NCBI GenBank assembly: GCA_002839995.1
Contig: PGZC01000007.1
Span: 1-64,000, forward strand
DNA length: 64,000 nucleotides
DNA from: Gammaproteobacteria bacterium HGW-Gammaproteobacteria-4
GTDB lineage: Bacteria > Pseudomonadota > Gammaproteobacteria > Xanthomonadales > Xanthomonadaceae
Direction of reading: 5' to 3'
The notes below the pieces were generated by a model. It searched no databases, was not told the DNA's origin, and saw only the letters and a program-made list of their open reading frames with translations. A program made the translations under genes and the position numbers. Each line of letters starts with the position of its first letter. Position 1 is the stretch's first letter. Shown in pieces: positions 47,000 to 56,256 of the stretch.

Positions 47000-47767
47000 T
47001 CAGAAGTGGTCCTTCCATTGCCGCAACCAGGCAAACGCCTCGACGCGATCTGCCGGGGCCGAGCCATGGTGCGCAGTCAGCGCGGCAAGGATGGCGGGGT
47101 CGTCAACGCGCAAAAACGGATTGCAGGCACGTTCGCTCGCCAGTGCCACCGGAACGCTGGGTTGGCCCGCGTCGCGCCGTGCATCGACCTGCGCGATCCG
47201 CGCGGCCAGTGCGGCATTGCCGGCATCGACCGTCTGCGCGAAGCGGCCGTTGGCCTGAGTGTATTCATGCGCGCAGCAGACCAGCGTTTCGTCCGGCAAT
47301 GCGGCCAGTTTATCCAGCGAGGCGAACATCTGCGCCGGGGTGCCTTCAAACAAGCGGCCGCAGCCGAGGCTGAACAGGGTATCGCCGCAAAACAGCCAGC
47401 CATTGCCGTGGAAGGCGATGTGCGAGCGGGTGTGGCCGGGTACGGCGTGGACGTTCAGGTGCAGGCCCAGTTCGGGCAGATCGACCGTGTCGCCATCGGC
47501 TACCCGCACGTCGATGCCGGCGATGCGGGAATCGTGCGGCCCATAACAGGTCGCCTCGTGTACTGCGCGCAGTTCATCCAGACCACCGATGTGATCGGCA
47601 TGATGATGGGTAATGAGAATGGCGCAAAGCCGTCGGCCGGAGTCTGCCAGGAACGCGTTGACCGCTGCGGCACTGCCGGGATCGACCACCATCGTGCGGC
47701 CATCGGCAGCCGTCACCGCCCAGATGTAGTTGTCGTTGAAGGCCGCAATGGCGTGCAGCTTCGGCAC
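47000..47767 (-). CDS. gloB: hydroxyacylglutathione hydrolase (glyoxalase II)
   Basis: Cleaves S-lactoylglutathione to lactate and glutathione, completing methylglyoxal detoxification. The 255 residues begin at a GTG, with MBL metal motifs THHHADHIGG near residue 53, VPGHTRSHIAFHG near 109, FCGDTLFSLGCGRLFEG near 126 and CAHEYTQANGRFA near 164. Family length fits. It is divergent from the methyltransferase at 47973 across 205 bases holding nothing I can name. Confidence 0.95.
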   Translation of the reverse strand: MPKLHAIAAFNDNYIWAVTAADGRTMVVDPGSAAAVNAFLADSGRRLCAILITHHHADHIGGLDELRAVHEATCYGPHDSRIAGIDVRVADGDTVDLPELGLHLNVHAVPGHTRSHIAFHGNGWLFCGDTLFSLGCGRLFEGTPAQMFASLDKLAALPDETLVCCAHEYTQANGRFAQTVDAGNAALAARIAQVDARRDAGQPSVPVALASERACNPFLRVDDPAILAALTAHHGSAPADRVEAFAWLRQWKDHF

Positions 47768-47972
47768 GGGAACGCCTCGTTGGCTATTGGCGGTAACGCG
47801 ACAGTGGCCGCAATGGATGACTGGGGTAGTGCTTCATTCGGTTTGGAACGTATCCTCGCGGTGGATAGCCGACACTGTCGGGCCGTATCACCTCACCGCC
47901 AGCCTTCGAATCGGTAGTTCCATTGATGACGAAGCACTACACTAAGCGCCGCTTTCGCGCACAATCCACACC

Positions 47973-48659
47973 ATGCCCGAGCTTCGCGTCGTCCGTCAAT
48001 CGCTACGGGGCACCGACCGCCTGTTTGCCAGCGCGCCGATGGCGGCGCTGCTGGCGCATGAGCAGATGCAGGCGGCGCCCGAGCTTGGCCGCGCCTTTGG
48101 CCACGGCGGTCTGTTTCTGCGGCCGAGCGTGGATAGCCCCGCGATGCTCCCGGGTGCGGCGGTTCAAGTAATGTTGCAACTTCATCGTTGTGGCGAAGGG
48201 TTTTCAGGCGATGTGCGCTGCGCCGACGATGCGTTGCCGATCGGTACCGAAAGCCTGTCCCTGGTTTACGCGCAACACGTGCTGGAGTCGTCGCCCGCTG
48301 GGCAGCAACTGATGGGCGAGGTGGCGCGGATACTGGCGCCGGAAGGTGCGGCGATGTTCATCGTCCTGAATCCATTCAGTCCGGTGCGTCTGCGTTGGTG
48401 GAATCGCGGCCTGAAGGTATTGGCACCGGGGCGAGTGGCGCGGATGTTGAGCGAGCACGGCCTCGAGGTGCGTACGATCCGGCCGCTGGGCAGTTGTTGG
48501 CGCCCGCCCGCAGCCCGTGATGTGGGTAGCGACACGGTGCGCAGCAACTGGCTGGCAAGTTCGTACCTTTTGTTGGCAAGAAAACGCGTGCATGGCATGA
48601 CGCCGCTGCGCGCGGGCGGGCCGAGGGTGGCCTGGAACAATGGCGTGGGAGCGCGATGA
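47973..48659 (+). CDS. class I SAM-dependent methyltransferase-like protein
   Basis: The 228 residues keep the methyltransferase fold pattern ([39 protein letters not shown]). The N-terminal glycine-rich SAM motif is weak. Proteins like this lie between gloB and rnhA in many gammaproteobacteria (yafS position). The substrate is unknown. It overlaps rnhA by ATGA. Confidence 0.75.
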   Translation: MPELRVVRQSLRGTDRLFASAPMAALLAHEQMQAAPELGRAFGHGGLFLRPSVDSPAMLPGAAVQVMLQLHRCGEGFSGDVRCADDALPIGTESLSLVYAQHVLESSPAGQQLMGEVARILAPEGAAMFIVLNPFSPVRLRWWNRGLKVLAPGRVARMLSEHGLEVRTIRPLGSCWRPPAARDVGSDTVRSNWLASSYLLLARKRVHGMTPLRAGGPRVAWNNGVGAR

Positions 48660-49114
48660 AAAAGATCGAGATTCATACCGATGGCGCCTGCCTCGGCAAT
48701 CCCGGCCCCGGTGGTTGGGGCGTGTTGCTGCGTTGCGATGGCCGCGAACGCGAGTTGAGCGGCAATGAGCGCGATACCACCAACAATCGCATGGAGTTGA
48801 TGGCGGCAATCATGGCATTGGAGGCGCTGAGCGAGCCATGCACCGTGGCGTTGCATACCGATTCGCAATATGTGCAAAAGGGCATCAGCGAGTGGTTGGC
48901 GGGATGGCAGCGGCGCGGCTGGAAGACCGCGGCGGGCGCGCCGGTCAAGAACCAGGATCTGTGGCAGCGCCTGAGCGCCGCTGCGGCGCGGCACACGGTG
49001 CAATGGTTGTGGGTGCGCGGCCATAACGGCCATCCGGAGAACGAGCGGGTGGACGCATTGGCACGCAACGCGGCCGAACAACTCCGTTCTCCTGGCAATG
49101 GGGGTGTGCGATGA
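48656..49114 (+). CDS. rnhA: ribonuclease HI
   Basis: Degrades RNA in RNA-DNA hybrids. The 152 residues carry the catalytic acids: Asp8 in [15 protein letters not shown], Glu in [10 protein letters not shown] near residue 47, Asp in LHTDSQYV near 69, and the C-terminal His/Asp in [16 protein letters not shown]. It overlaps both neighbours by ATGA. Confidence 0.96.
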   Translation: MKKIEIHTDGACLGNPGPGGWGVLLRCDGRERELSGNERDTTNNRMELMAAIMALEALSEPCTVALHTDSQYVQKGISEWLAGWQRRGWKTAAGAPVKNQDLWQRLSAAAARHTVQWLWVRGHNGHPENERVDALARNAAEQLRSPGNGGVR

Positions 49115-49815
49115 GGCAGGTCGTTCTGGATACCGAAACCACGGGGCTGGCCTGGGAGCGCGGCCATCGCGTAATCGAAATCGGCTGCATCGAGCTGATG
49201 AAACGTCGCCCGACCGGACGCGAGTTTCAGCGTTACCTCAACCCGGATCGACTGATCGATGCCGGGGCCATGGAAGTGACCGGGATCAGCAACGAGTCGC
49301 TGCTCGACAAGCCGCGGTTTCACGAGATCGTCGATGAGTTTCTCGATTTCATCCGCGGTGCCGAGCTGATCATCCATAACGCCGCATTCGATGTCGGCTT
49401 TCTCGATAACGAGCTGAGCCTGACCGGACGCGACCTGGGCCGGATCAGCGATCACGCACAAGTGCTCGATTCGCTGCGCATGGCGCGCGAGTTGTTTCCC
49501 GGGCAGCGCAACAGCCTCGACGCCCTGTGCAAGCGCCTTGGCGTCGACAACGCCCATCGCACTCAGCACGGCGCGTTGCTCGATGCCGAGTTGCTGGTTG
49601 AGGTGTATCTGGCAATGACCTCAGGACAGGGCGACCTCGGCCTGGCGATGGAAGCGCCGCCACCGGACATTGGCGTCACCCCTGTCACGGTCGCGGCGCG
49701 GCCGCGACGGGTGCTGCGGGCCAGTGCCGAGGAAAGCGCGCTTCATGCCCAGCGCTTGCAGAAAATCGAAGATAAATCAGGTGCCTGCGTGTGGCTTGCC
49801 GGGTCGGAGCACTAG
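49111..49815 (+). CDS. dnaQ: DNA polymerase III epsilon subunit
   Basis: Proofreading 3'-5' exonuclease of the replicative polymerase. The 234 residues have Exo[10 protein letters not shown] near residue 5, Exo[18 protein letters not shown] near 87 and Exo[23 protein letters not shown] near 152. The C-terminal polymerase-binding part follows. The rnhA-dnaQ pair is the usual order in gammaproteobacteria, here on one strand rather than divergent as in E. coli. Confidence 0.95.
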   Translation: MRQVVLDTETTGLAWERGHRVIEIGCIELMKRRPTGREFQRYLNPDRLIDAGAMEVTGISNESLLDKPRFHEIVDEFLDFIRGAELIIHNAAFDVGFLDNELSLTGRDLGRISDHAQVLDSLRMARELFPGQRNSLDALCKRLGVDNAHRTQHGALLDAELLVEVYLAMTSGQGDLGLAMEAPPPDIGVTPVTVAARPRRVLRASAEESALHAQRLQKIEDKSGACVWLAGSEH

Positions 49816-49889
49816 CCCGGTCAGGGGTGGTTGACGGGTTTCGGTCGTTGCGCTCTACCGCAATTTGCGGACTCGGTACTCGGGAAAAT

Positions 49890-50591
49890 CTAAACCTCGC
49901 GCGCCAGCACCACGGTGATGTTGTCGCTGCCGCCGCCGCGCAGCGCGCAAAACACCAGATGATCGACCAGTTCCTGCGCCGATAACGCCTCGCGGGCGAG
50001 AATTTGCGCGATGCGACTGTCCGGCACGTGTTCGGTCAGTCCGTCGGTACACAGCAGCAGTTGCCTGCCCGCGCACCATTGCCCCTGCGCCACCCCGATG
50101 CGCAGATGGTCCGGATCGGTGACGCCGAGTGCCTGGGTCACCACGTTGCGGCGCGGGTGGCTGCGCGCCTGGTCGCTGGTGATGGCGCCTTGCGCAACCA
50201 TCTCCTGCACCAGGCTGTGATCCTGCGAAATCTGCCGCAACTGGCCGTCCCACAGATAGGCGCGGCTGTCGCCAATCCAGGCAACCTCGTAATGATCGGC
50301 GGTGGTGGCCGCCATGGCGATGGTGGTGCCCATCGGCAGCGCGCTGCGGCGTCCTTGCGAGTAGGCCGCGACCGTATGCGCAGCGTAGCGGATGGCATCG
50401 CTCAGGCTGCTGCCGGCACGCGCGGATTCCATGGCGGCGTCGCGCGCGAGCGCGCTGGCGACTTCGCCGTATTCATGACCGCCCATGCCGTCTGCAACCA
50501 GCCAAAGCCCTTTCTCGGCATTGGCGTCGTAGGTGTCTTCATTGAGGTCGCGGCGAAGGCCGACGTGGCTGAGGTGGCCGAACTCGATCAT
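49890..50591 (-). CDS. PP2C-family serine/threonine phosphatase
   Basis: A 233-residue metal-dependent phosphatase with all main PP2C motifs: RRDLNEDTYDA near residue 13, LVADGMGGHEYGE near 31, WIGDSRAYLWDGQ near 98, CTDGLTEHV near 180 and GGGSDNITVV near 217. Related proteins pair with a PknB-type kinase, not visible here. It converges with dnaQ. Confidence 0.93.
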   Translation of the reverse strand: MIEFGHLSHVGLRRDLNEDTYDANAEKGLWLVADGMGGHEYGEVASALARDAAMESARAGSSLSDAIRYAAHTVAAYSQGRRSALPMGTTIAMAATTADHYEVAWIGDSRAYLWDGQLRQISQDHSLVQEMVAQGAITSDQARSHPRRNVVTQALGVTDPDHLRIGVAQGQWCAGRQLLLCTDGLTEHVPDSRIAQILAREALSAQELVDHLVFCALRGGGSDNITVVLAREV

Positions 50592-50777
50592 GGATAGACG
50601 GATGCGCCTTGTTTTGGGTGATGTGGCACGAGTGACGCAGGCGCCGACCCGTCATGATGCCGTCGCGGGCGCAAATCCCGCAAGGCAGCGCAGGGTTTGC
50701 CACCCACATGCCACGGCAGACTCGGGGCATCAAAGCACGTTCAAGCCCCGATCAAAGGGGACAACGCATTTTCCGGC

Positions 50778-50806
50778 TTGTTCCGGACGCCTGGCCCGCG
50801 TATCAT
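50778..50806 (+). promoter_or_regulatory. candidate promoter of tRNA-Ser
   Basis: TTGTTC (50778-50783), a 17-base spacer and TATCAT (50801-50806), followed by a GC-rich discriminator, about 80 bases before the tRNA. The rest of the 295-base gap to the phosphatase start (50592-50777) shows nothing firm. Confidence 0.5.
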
Positions 50807-50886
50807 TCCGCGCTCTGTGTTGTTGCTGGTCCGCAAGCCGAACCCGTCAACCCCGAGTGGGGCGGGGCAACACCCGCAGAATTGCT

Positions 50887-50979
<93 letters not shown>

Positions 50980-50992
50980 ACGTGTGAATGCG

Positions 50993-51034
50993 CGCCGCCC
51001 TCCGAGCCGTCGGATCGGGCGGCGTTGTTGTTTT
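50993..51034 (+). terminator. Rho-independent terminator after tRNA-Ser
   Basis: CGCCGCCC-TCCGA pairs with TCGGA-(tc)-GGGCGGCG across a GCCG loop and is followed by TTGTTGTTTT. It begins 16 bases after the tRNA and ends 15 bases before the next gene. Confidence 0.85.
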
Positions 51035-51049
51035 GGCAAGGTGGGCGTT

Positions 51050-51457
51050 ATGTCGCAAATTCTGGTGCCGGTGTCGTTTGGCGAATTGCTGGACAAGATC
51101 GCGATCTTGCAGATCAAGGCGGAGCGCATGCACGATCCGGCCAAGCTGGCGAACGTGCAACGCGAGCTCGATGCCCTGCTGGCCGTGTGGGCGGCACACC
51201 CGGCACGCGGCACCGATATCGCCACGCTGCGCGCGGCGCTCAAGGCGGTGAATGAGCGGCTTTGGGATATCGAGGACGCGATCCGCGAGCAGGAACGTGC
51301 GCAGTGCTTCGAAGCCGAGTTCATCCGGCTGGCGCGCGCGGTCTACGTCGAAAACGACGAGCGCGCGCGAATCAAGCGCGAGATCAATCTGGCCCTGGGC
51401 TCGTCGTTCGTGGAGGAAAAGTCGTACGCCGATTATCGGCTGCCGGGCACCGCCTGA
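51050..51457 (+). CDS. DUF6165 family protein
   Basis: A 135-residue conserved protein of unknown function (MSQILVPVSFGELLDKIAIL start), largely helical, with LKAVNERLWDIEDAIREQE and KREINLALGSSFVEEKSY. Such proteins sit near LPS glycosyltransferases in xanthomonads and other groups. I choose the ATG at 51050; the upstream frame is a shadow of the tRNA region. Its last 25 bases overlap the converging glycosyltransferase gene. Confidence 0.75.
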   Translation: MSQILVPVSFGELLDKIAILQIKAERMHDPAKLANVQRELDALLAVWAAHPARGTDIATLRAALKAVNERLWDIEDAIREQERAQCFEAEFIRLARAVYVENDERARIKREINLALGSSFVEEKSYADYRLPGTA

Positions 51458-52512
51458 TTGCCAGCCCACAGATCGAGGCGTTCGATCACCTCGGCGGTTT
51501 GAATCAGAGCCATCACGCCGGGCTTTTCCAGGCGCTGACCCCAGCGCAAGGTGCCTGGGTCGCGGTTGAAAAAGCGCTGCGCCGCTTGCGCATAATGATT
51601 CACGCAATAGCGCCGGCTGCGGTAGGGGCCGCTGCGCTCGGCGTCGGTGCAGGCGTACAGCCCGAGCACCGGTGTCGACAGCGCATTGGCGATGTGCACC
51701 GGGCCCGAGTCCGGGCTGAGCAGCAGGCTTGCGCGTTGCAACAGCGCGGGCAATTGTTCGATGCTGTCCTTGCCGATCAGGTCGATGGCCGGTTGCCGCA
51801 TGGCGGCGAGGATGGCGTCGCCCATTTCGCGCTCGGCGTTGCTGCGACCGCCAATCAGCGCGATGCGCATGCCGTGCTGCGTGGCGGCATGATCGGCGAC
51901 TTCGGCATAACGCTGCGGCAGCCAGTTGCGCAGTGCGTGGCTGGAACACGGCGAAATCATCAAGGTCGCCTGTGGGCCGGGCAACCGGGTCTGTGCCCAT
52001 TCGCGGGCGGCTTCGGTTATCGGCAGTTGCCAGCGGATGTCGGTCAGGCGCAGCCCGAGCGGCTGCAAGAACCGGCCGAACACGTCGATTACGTGGTGAC
52101 CGCCAGCGGCGATCCGCCGGTTGCAGAATAACCGATGTCCCTCGCGGCTTCGCGCCACATCGAAGCCGATGCGCATTCTGGCCTTGATCGCGGTCGACAA
52201 CAGGCTGGCGCGCAGCGACATCTGCATCAACAGCAGGGCATCGAACCGGCGACCGGCCAGCGCTTGTCGCAGCGCATTCCAGCCTGCAAGCCCCTCGCGC
52301 TTGTCATAAACGATGAACTCGACGCCGGGCAGGGTTCCGAGTAGCCGGGCCTCGCCGCGCCCGATCACCCAGGTGATCCGCGTATCTGGTGCCTGTTCGC
52401 GCAGCGCATGCACGATCGGCAACATATGGGTGACGTCGCCCAGCGCGGAAAGACGCAACAGGCACACGGTTCGGGCTGTGCCGTCCGCTGCGTTAAACTT
52501 GCCGCCATGCAT
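51433..52512 (-). CDS. family 9 glycosyltransferase (LPS heptosyltransferase-like)
   Basis: Likely adds a heptose or related sugar to the LPS core at the inner membrane. From the ATG at 52512 there are 359 residues, with N-terminal LLRLSALGDVTHMLP (GT9 hallmark), IGGRSNAEREMGD near residue 240 and LLLSPDSGPVHIANAL near 285. The donor sugar is not determinable. Its start is only 14 bases from the divergent kdkA start, so promoters must overlap coding sequence. Confidence 0.87.
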   Translation of the reverse strand: MHGGKFNAADGTARTVCLLRLSALGDVTHMLPIVHALREQAPDTRITWVIGRGEARLLGTLPGVEFIVYDKREGLAGWNALRQALAGRRFDALLLMQMSLRASLLSTAIKARMRIGFDVARSREGHRLFCNRRIAAGGHHVIDVFGRFLQPLGLRLTDIRWQLPITEAAREWAQTRLPGPQATLMISPCSSHALRNWLPQRYAEVADHAATQHGMRIALIGGRSNAEREMGDAILAAMRQPAIDLIGKDSIEQLPALLQRASLLLSPDSGPVHIANALSTPVLGLYACTDAERSGPYRSRRYCVNHYAQAAQRFFNRDPGTLRWGQRLEKPGVMALIQTAEVIERLDLWAGNQAVPGSR

Positions 52513-52526
52513 CAGGCGTCGCTCCC

Positions 52527-53291
52527 ATGAACCAGATACCGTGCCCGTCCGATCTGCGTGCGCCGCAGGCGATAACGTTGCCCAACGGCGCGGGCATTGT
52601 GTTCGACGCGGCGCGTTTGCCGCAAGCGCCGGGCCTGGCGAATCTGTTCGATCCGAATGCGTGGCCGCAGGCGACGCCGGTATTGGGCAGCGGTCGCGGT
52701 TCGGCATGGTTCGTCGGTTCGGCCAGCCACGAGGCGGTTCTGCGCCATTACCAGCGCGGCGGTTTGTTGGCACGGCTGCTCGGCGACTGGTATCCGTGGC
52801 AGGGCGCCGAACGCACCCGCAGTGTCGCGGAGTTCAATCTGCTGGCCGAAATGGCTGAACTGGGACTGCCGGTACCGGCGCCGCTGGCGGCACGTTATCA
52901 ACGCGATGGTGCGGGTTATCGCGCCGACATCCTGGTCGCGCGGATTGCCACTGCCGTGCCCTGGGCTGCCCTGCTGCGCGCGAACGTGTCCAGCGCACCG
53001 TGGGAACAGGTTGGCGCAACCGTCGCCCGATTCCATCGTGCCGGCATCGATCACGTTGATCTGAACGTCAACAATGTGCTGGTCGATGCGGCAGGACAGG
53101 TCTGGTTGATCGATTTCGACCGCTCGCAGCGGCGTGCGGTCAGCCGCCATTGGCGCTATCGGAACCTGCGTCGCTTGCGTCGTTCCATCGACAAGACGTT
53201 GGCGGGCTATCAATACGACGATGCGCTGGTGTCGGGCTGGTCCCGGCTGCGCGAGAGCTACGCGCTGGCGATGGCGCAAGGATTGCCATGA
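52527..53291 (+). CDS. kdkA: 3-deoxy-D-manno-octulosonic acid kinase
   Basis: Phosphorylates Kdo in LPS inner core, as in Haemophilus and xanthomonads. The 254 residues have a kinase-like fold: GSGRGSAWFVG near residue 55, RHYQRGGL near 73, the catalytic loop DHVDLNVNNVLVD near 174 and the metal-binding LIDFDRS near 195. It overlaps the next gene by ATGA. Confidence 0.9.
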   Translation: MNQIPCPSDLRAPQAITLPNGAGIVFDAARLPQAPGLANLFDPNAWPQATPVLGSGRGSAWFVGSASHEAVLRHYQRGGLLARLLGDWYPWQGAERTRSVAEFNLLAEMAELGLPVPAPLAARYQRDGAGYRADILVARIATAVPWAALLRANVSSAPWEQVGATVARFHRAGIDHVDLNVNNVLVDAAGQVWLIDFDRSQRRAVSRHWRYRNLRRLRRSIDKTLAGYQYDDALVSGWSRLRESYALAMAQGLP

Positions 53292-54052
53292 ACTGGACCC
53301 TGTATTTTCTCGGTGTCGGCAACGCCGCTGCTGCCGACAGCCTTGGCTCTGCCAGCGCGGTGATCGAGTGCGATCGCGAACCGCTGCTGCTGATCGATTG
53401 CGGGCAGGAGGCATTGGCCGCGTATCTGCACGCCTATTCCGGCATGCCGTTGGCGGTTTTCATCACCCACGTACACATGGATCATGTCGCCGGCCTCGAA
53501 CGGCTGTTTTTTGCCGCCCGTTTCGATCCACAGCGATGTGGCCGCGTGCGTCTGTACGTGCCTGCCGCTCTGGTGCCGTACCTGCAGGCGCGGGTTGCCG
53601 ACTACCCCGGCGTATTGGCCGAAGGTGGCAGCAATTTCTGGGATGCCTTTCAGTTGATTCCGGTAACCCGCGGTTTTTGGCATCGCGACCGGTGGTATGA
53701 CGTGTTCGAGGTCCGTCACCACGCGCCCGGTACCGCGTTCGGCTTGCGCTTGCGCGGGGCGCTCGTGTACACCGGCGATACCCGCCCGATTCCGGAAGCA
53801 CTCGCGTGTCATGCCGATGAGCGGGAATTGATCGCGCACGATTGCGCGCTGATCGGCAATCCGTCGCACAGCGGCCTGGATGACCTCGAGCGCGAATACG
53901 GCAAGGATCTGCTGGGTCGATTGCTGATTTATCATTACGGCAGCGCAGCCGAGGCGGATGCGATCGCGGCTCGCGGCTTTTCGGTGGCGCGTGCGGGCCA
54001 GCGTGTGGCATTGTCAACGCCCACGGCTCAACAAACCCGGGAAAGCTTTTGA
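53288..54052 (+). CDS. MBL-fold metallohydrolase
   Basis: A 254-residue metallo-beta-lactamase-fold hydrolase. The metal motif is THVHMDHVAG near residue 59, later RHHAPGTAFGLRL and YTGDTRPIP near 162, with a C-terminal IYHYG. It resembles RNase Z/arylsulfatase-like MBL proteins; the substrate is unknown. It overlaps kdkA upstream (ATGA) and moaA downstream (TTGA). Confidence 0.83.
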   Translation: MNWTLYFLGVGNAAAADSLGSASAVIECDREPLLLIDCGQEALAAYLHAYSGMPLAVFITHVHMDHVAGLERLFFAARFDPQRCGRVRLYVPAALVPYLQARVADYPGVLAEGGSNFWDAFQLIPVTRGFWHRDRWYDVFEVRHHAPGTAFGLRLRGALVYTGDTRPIPEALACHADERELIAHDCALIGNPSHSGLDDLEREYGKDLLGRLLIYHYGSAAEADAIAARGFSVARAGQRVALSTPTAQQTRESF

Positions 54053-55101
54053 ACCGCTCCGTTGCATTCACGTCGCCGAATACCAGCGAGCCGGTCGTAG
54101 TCTCCGACCGGTTGCGCCGCAGCCTGCGCGATCTGCGTGTCTCGGTGATCGAAACCTGCAACTATCGCTGCCCGTATTGCATGCCCGCCGATCGCACGCC
54201 GGAATGGACCGAGCGCGATCATGCCAGCAGCGCGAATCGCCTGGATTTTGCCGAGATCGAAACGCTGGTGCGATGTTTCGCGCGGCTTGGCGTCAGCAAG
54301 GTGCGTTTGACCGGTGGCGAGCCGCTATTGCGCCGTGGCCTGCCGGATCTGGTCGCCCGGCTCGCCGCTATCGACGGAATCGATGATCTTGCGCTGACCA
54401 CCAACGGCAGCCTGCTGGCGCGGCAGGCAAAGGCACTGGCTGATGCCGGCCTGCATCGCTTGACGGTCAGCCTGGACACGCTGGACCCTGAACGTTTTTC
54501 CCGGCTATCCGGTGGCCGCGGCAAGCGCGATGACGTGCTCGCCGGTATCGCCGCCGCGGAGCAGGCGGGCTTTACCGCGATCAAGATCAATTGCGTGGTG
54601 CAGCGCGGCGTCAACGATAGCGATGTTTTGCCCTTGCTTGCGCATTTTCGCGGCACCTCGCATGTGGTGCGCTTTATCGAGTACATGGATGTGGGCACCT
54701 GCAATCGCTGGCAACGCACTCAGGTGGTGCCATCGGCACAATTGCGCGACCTCATACACGCGCGCTGGCCGCTGCGCGCGCTGGAGCCGAATTATCGCGG
54801 CGAAGTGGCGTCGCGCTATGCCTACGCCGATGGCGCCGGCGAGCTGGGTTTCGTCAGTTCGGTGACCGCGCCGTTTTGCGGCGATTGCCATCGCGCGCGC
54901 CTGGGCGCCGATGGCCAGTTGTACACCTGTTTGTTTGCGGCCGGTGGCACGCCGCTGCGCGAGTTCATTGCCCACGGCGATGCGGCGCTGACTGAGCGTA
55001 TCGCGGCCACCTGGGTCGGGCGCGTTGATCGCTACAGCGAGTTGCGCGGCGATGTCCCGGGATCGGAGAAGCGGATCGAAATGTTCATGGTGGGCGGTTG
55101 A
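54049..55101 (+). CDS. moaA: GTP 3',8-cyclase
   Basis: Radical-SAM enzyme that starts molybdenum cofactor synthesis from GTP. The 350 residues begin at a TTG overlapping the previous stop. SAM cluster cysteines are Cys37/41/44 (CNYRCPYC), the GGEPLLRR motif lies near residue 89, the C-terminal cluster is CGDCHRARL with a later Cys in LYTC, and the protein ends with the conserved GG. It is followed directly by moaC, moaD and moaE. Confidence 0.95.
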   Translation: MNRSVAFTSPNTSEPVVVSDRLRRSLRDLRVSVIETCNYRCPYCMPADRTPEWTERDHASSANRLDFAEIETLVRCFARLGVSKVRLTGGEPLLRRGLPDLVARLAAIDGIDDLALTTNGSLLARQAKALADAGLHRLTVSLDTLDPERFSRLSGGRGKRDDVLAGIAAAEQAGFTAIKINCVVQRGVNDSDVLPLLAHFRGTSHVVRFIEYMDVGTCNRWQRTQVVPSAQLRDLIHARWPLRALEPNYRGEVASRYAYADGAGELGFVSSVTAPFCGDCHRARLGADGQLYTCLFAAGGTPLREFIAHGDAALTERIAATWVGRVDRYSELRGDVPGSEKRIEMFMVGG

Positions 55102-55601
55102 TGGCAATACGCAAACGCGACACGCTTTCGCACGTCGATGAATCCGGCCGGCCGGCGATGGTCGATATTTCCGGCAAGACGGCCAGCGTGCGCGAGGCCT
55201 TGGCCGAGTGCAGGGTTCGCTTTCCGGCGTCGGTGGCAGCAAGCCTGCGCGAACAGGGCATGAGCACGGCCAAGGGACCGGTCATTGCGACTGCCATCAT
55301 CGCCGGCACCCAAGCCGTGAAGCAGACCTCGGCACTGATCCCGTTTTGCCATCCGTTGCCGATCGATGCCTGTCGCTTCGATGTGAACTGGGTGGGCGCC
55401 AACGTATTGAACATCGCCTGCAGGGTGCGTACCTGTCACCGCACCGGGGTCGAAATGGAGGCGCTGACCGGCGCCACTGTGGCAGCGCTGACGGTGTACG
55501 ACATGTGCAAGGCGCTGTCGCACCGTATCGTGCTCGGGCCGGCACGGGTGCTGGCCAAACGCGGCGGCAAACACGATTTTGGCAAGGACAAGCTGCCGTG
55601 A
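55101..55601 (+). CDS. moaC: cyclic pyranopterin monophosphate synthase
   Basis: Completes conversion of the MoaA product to cPMP. The 166 residues include [14 protein letters not shown], the catalytic Lys-containing [15 protein letters not shown] near residue 75, and [20 protein letters not shown] near 118. It starts on the last base of the moaA stop (TGATG) and overlaps moaD by GTGA. Confidence 0.96.
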   Translation: MAIRKRDTLSHVDESGRPAMVDISGKTASVREALAECRVRFPASVAASLREQGMSTAKGPVIATAIIAGTQAVKQTSALIPFCHPLPIDACRFDVNWVGANVLNIACRVRTCHRTGVEMEALTGATVAALTVYDMCKALSHRIVLGPARVLAKRGGKHDFGKDKLP

Positions 55602-55840
55602 AGGTGAGTGTGCATTACTTCGCCAGCCTGCGCGATCGTGCCGGCTGCGTCAGCGAGGACATCGAGATGGCAGACGGGGTGTCCTTGCCGGCGCTGTACG
55701 CCGAGTGCTGCGGCCGGCACGGATTCGATTTTCCGCGTGAGCGCCTGCGGGTAGCGGTCGACGACACCTTCGTGAACTGGGATCACCGGCTGCTCGATGG
55801 CGCGCAGGTGGCATTCCTGCCGCCGGTATCGGGAGGTTGA
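55598..55840 (+). CDS. moaD: molybdopterin synthase small subunit
   Basis: Ubiquitin-like sulfur carrier, 80 residues, starting at GTG 55598 ([16 protein letters not shown]) and ending in the required Gly-Gly (PPVSGG) that is thiocarboxylated and donates sulfur with MoaE. The upstream open frame is a shadow. It is located between moaC and moaE. Confidence 0.94.
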   Translation: MKVSVHYFASLRDRAGCVSEDIEMADGVSLPALYAECCGRHGFDFPRERLRVAVDDTFVNWDHRLLDGAQVAFLPPVSGG

Positions 55841-55842
55841 TC

Positions 55843-56256
55843 ATGCCTGCGTTTGCCATCAGCGAAACGCCGATCGATCCGGCGTGTCTGCGCGAGGCGA
55901 TGCAGACCTCGCAGTGCGGCGCGTTCGTGTGTTTCGAGGGTTGGGTACGCGACAGCCACCAGGGCAAGTCGGTGCGTGCGCTGGATTACCAGGTCTATCG
56001 CGAGCTGGCGCTCAGCGAAGGCGAGCGGATCGTGCAAGAAGCGTGCGCGCGTTTCGACATTGTCGGCGCAACCGCCGTGCACCGCGTCGGCGCGCTGGCG
56101 TTGGGCGATCTCGCGGTCTGGGTCGGGGTAAGCGCAGGTCATCGCGATGCGGCATTTTCCGCCTGCCGCTGGGTGATCGATGAAATCAAGGCGCGGGTAC
56201 CGATCTGGAAGCGGGAGCACTATCACGACGGCGTCAGCGAATGGCTGCATCCGTGA
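55843..56256 (+). CDS. moaE: molybdopterin synthase large subunit
   Basis: Catalytic subunit that inserts two sulfurs into cPMP. The 137 residues show CGAFVCFEGWVRD near residue 24, LDYQVYRELA near 48, HRVGALALGDLAVWVGVS near 81 and KARVPIWKREHY near 118 with the catalytic lysines. I choose the ATG at 55843. The last 23 bases overlap the converging L,D-transpeptidase. No moeA, moeB or moaB is in the cluster. Confidence 0.94.
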   Translation: MPAFAISETPIDPACLREAMQTSQCGAFVCFEGWVRDSHQGKSVRALDYQVYRELALSEGERIVQEACARFDIVGATAVHRVGALALGDLAVWVGVSAGHRDAAFSACRWVIDEIKARVPIWKREHYHDGVSEWLHP

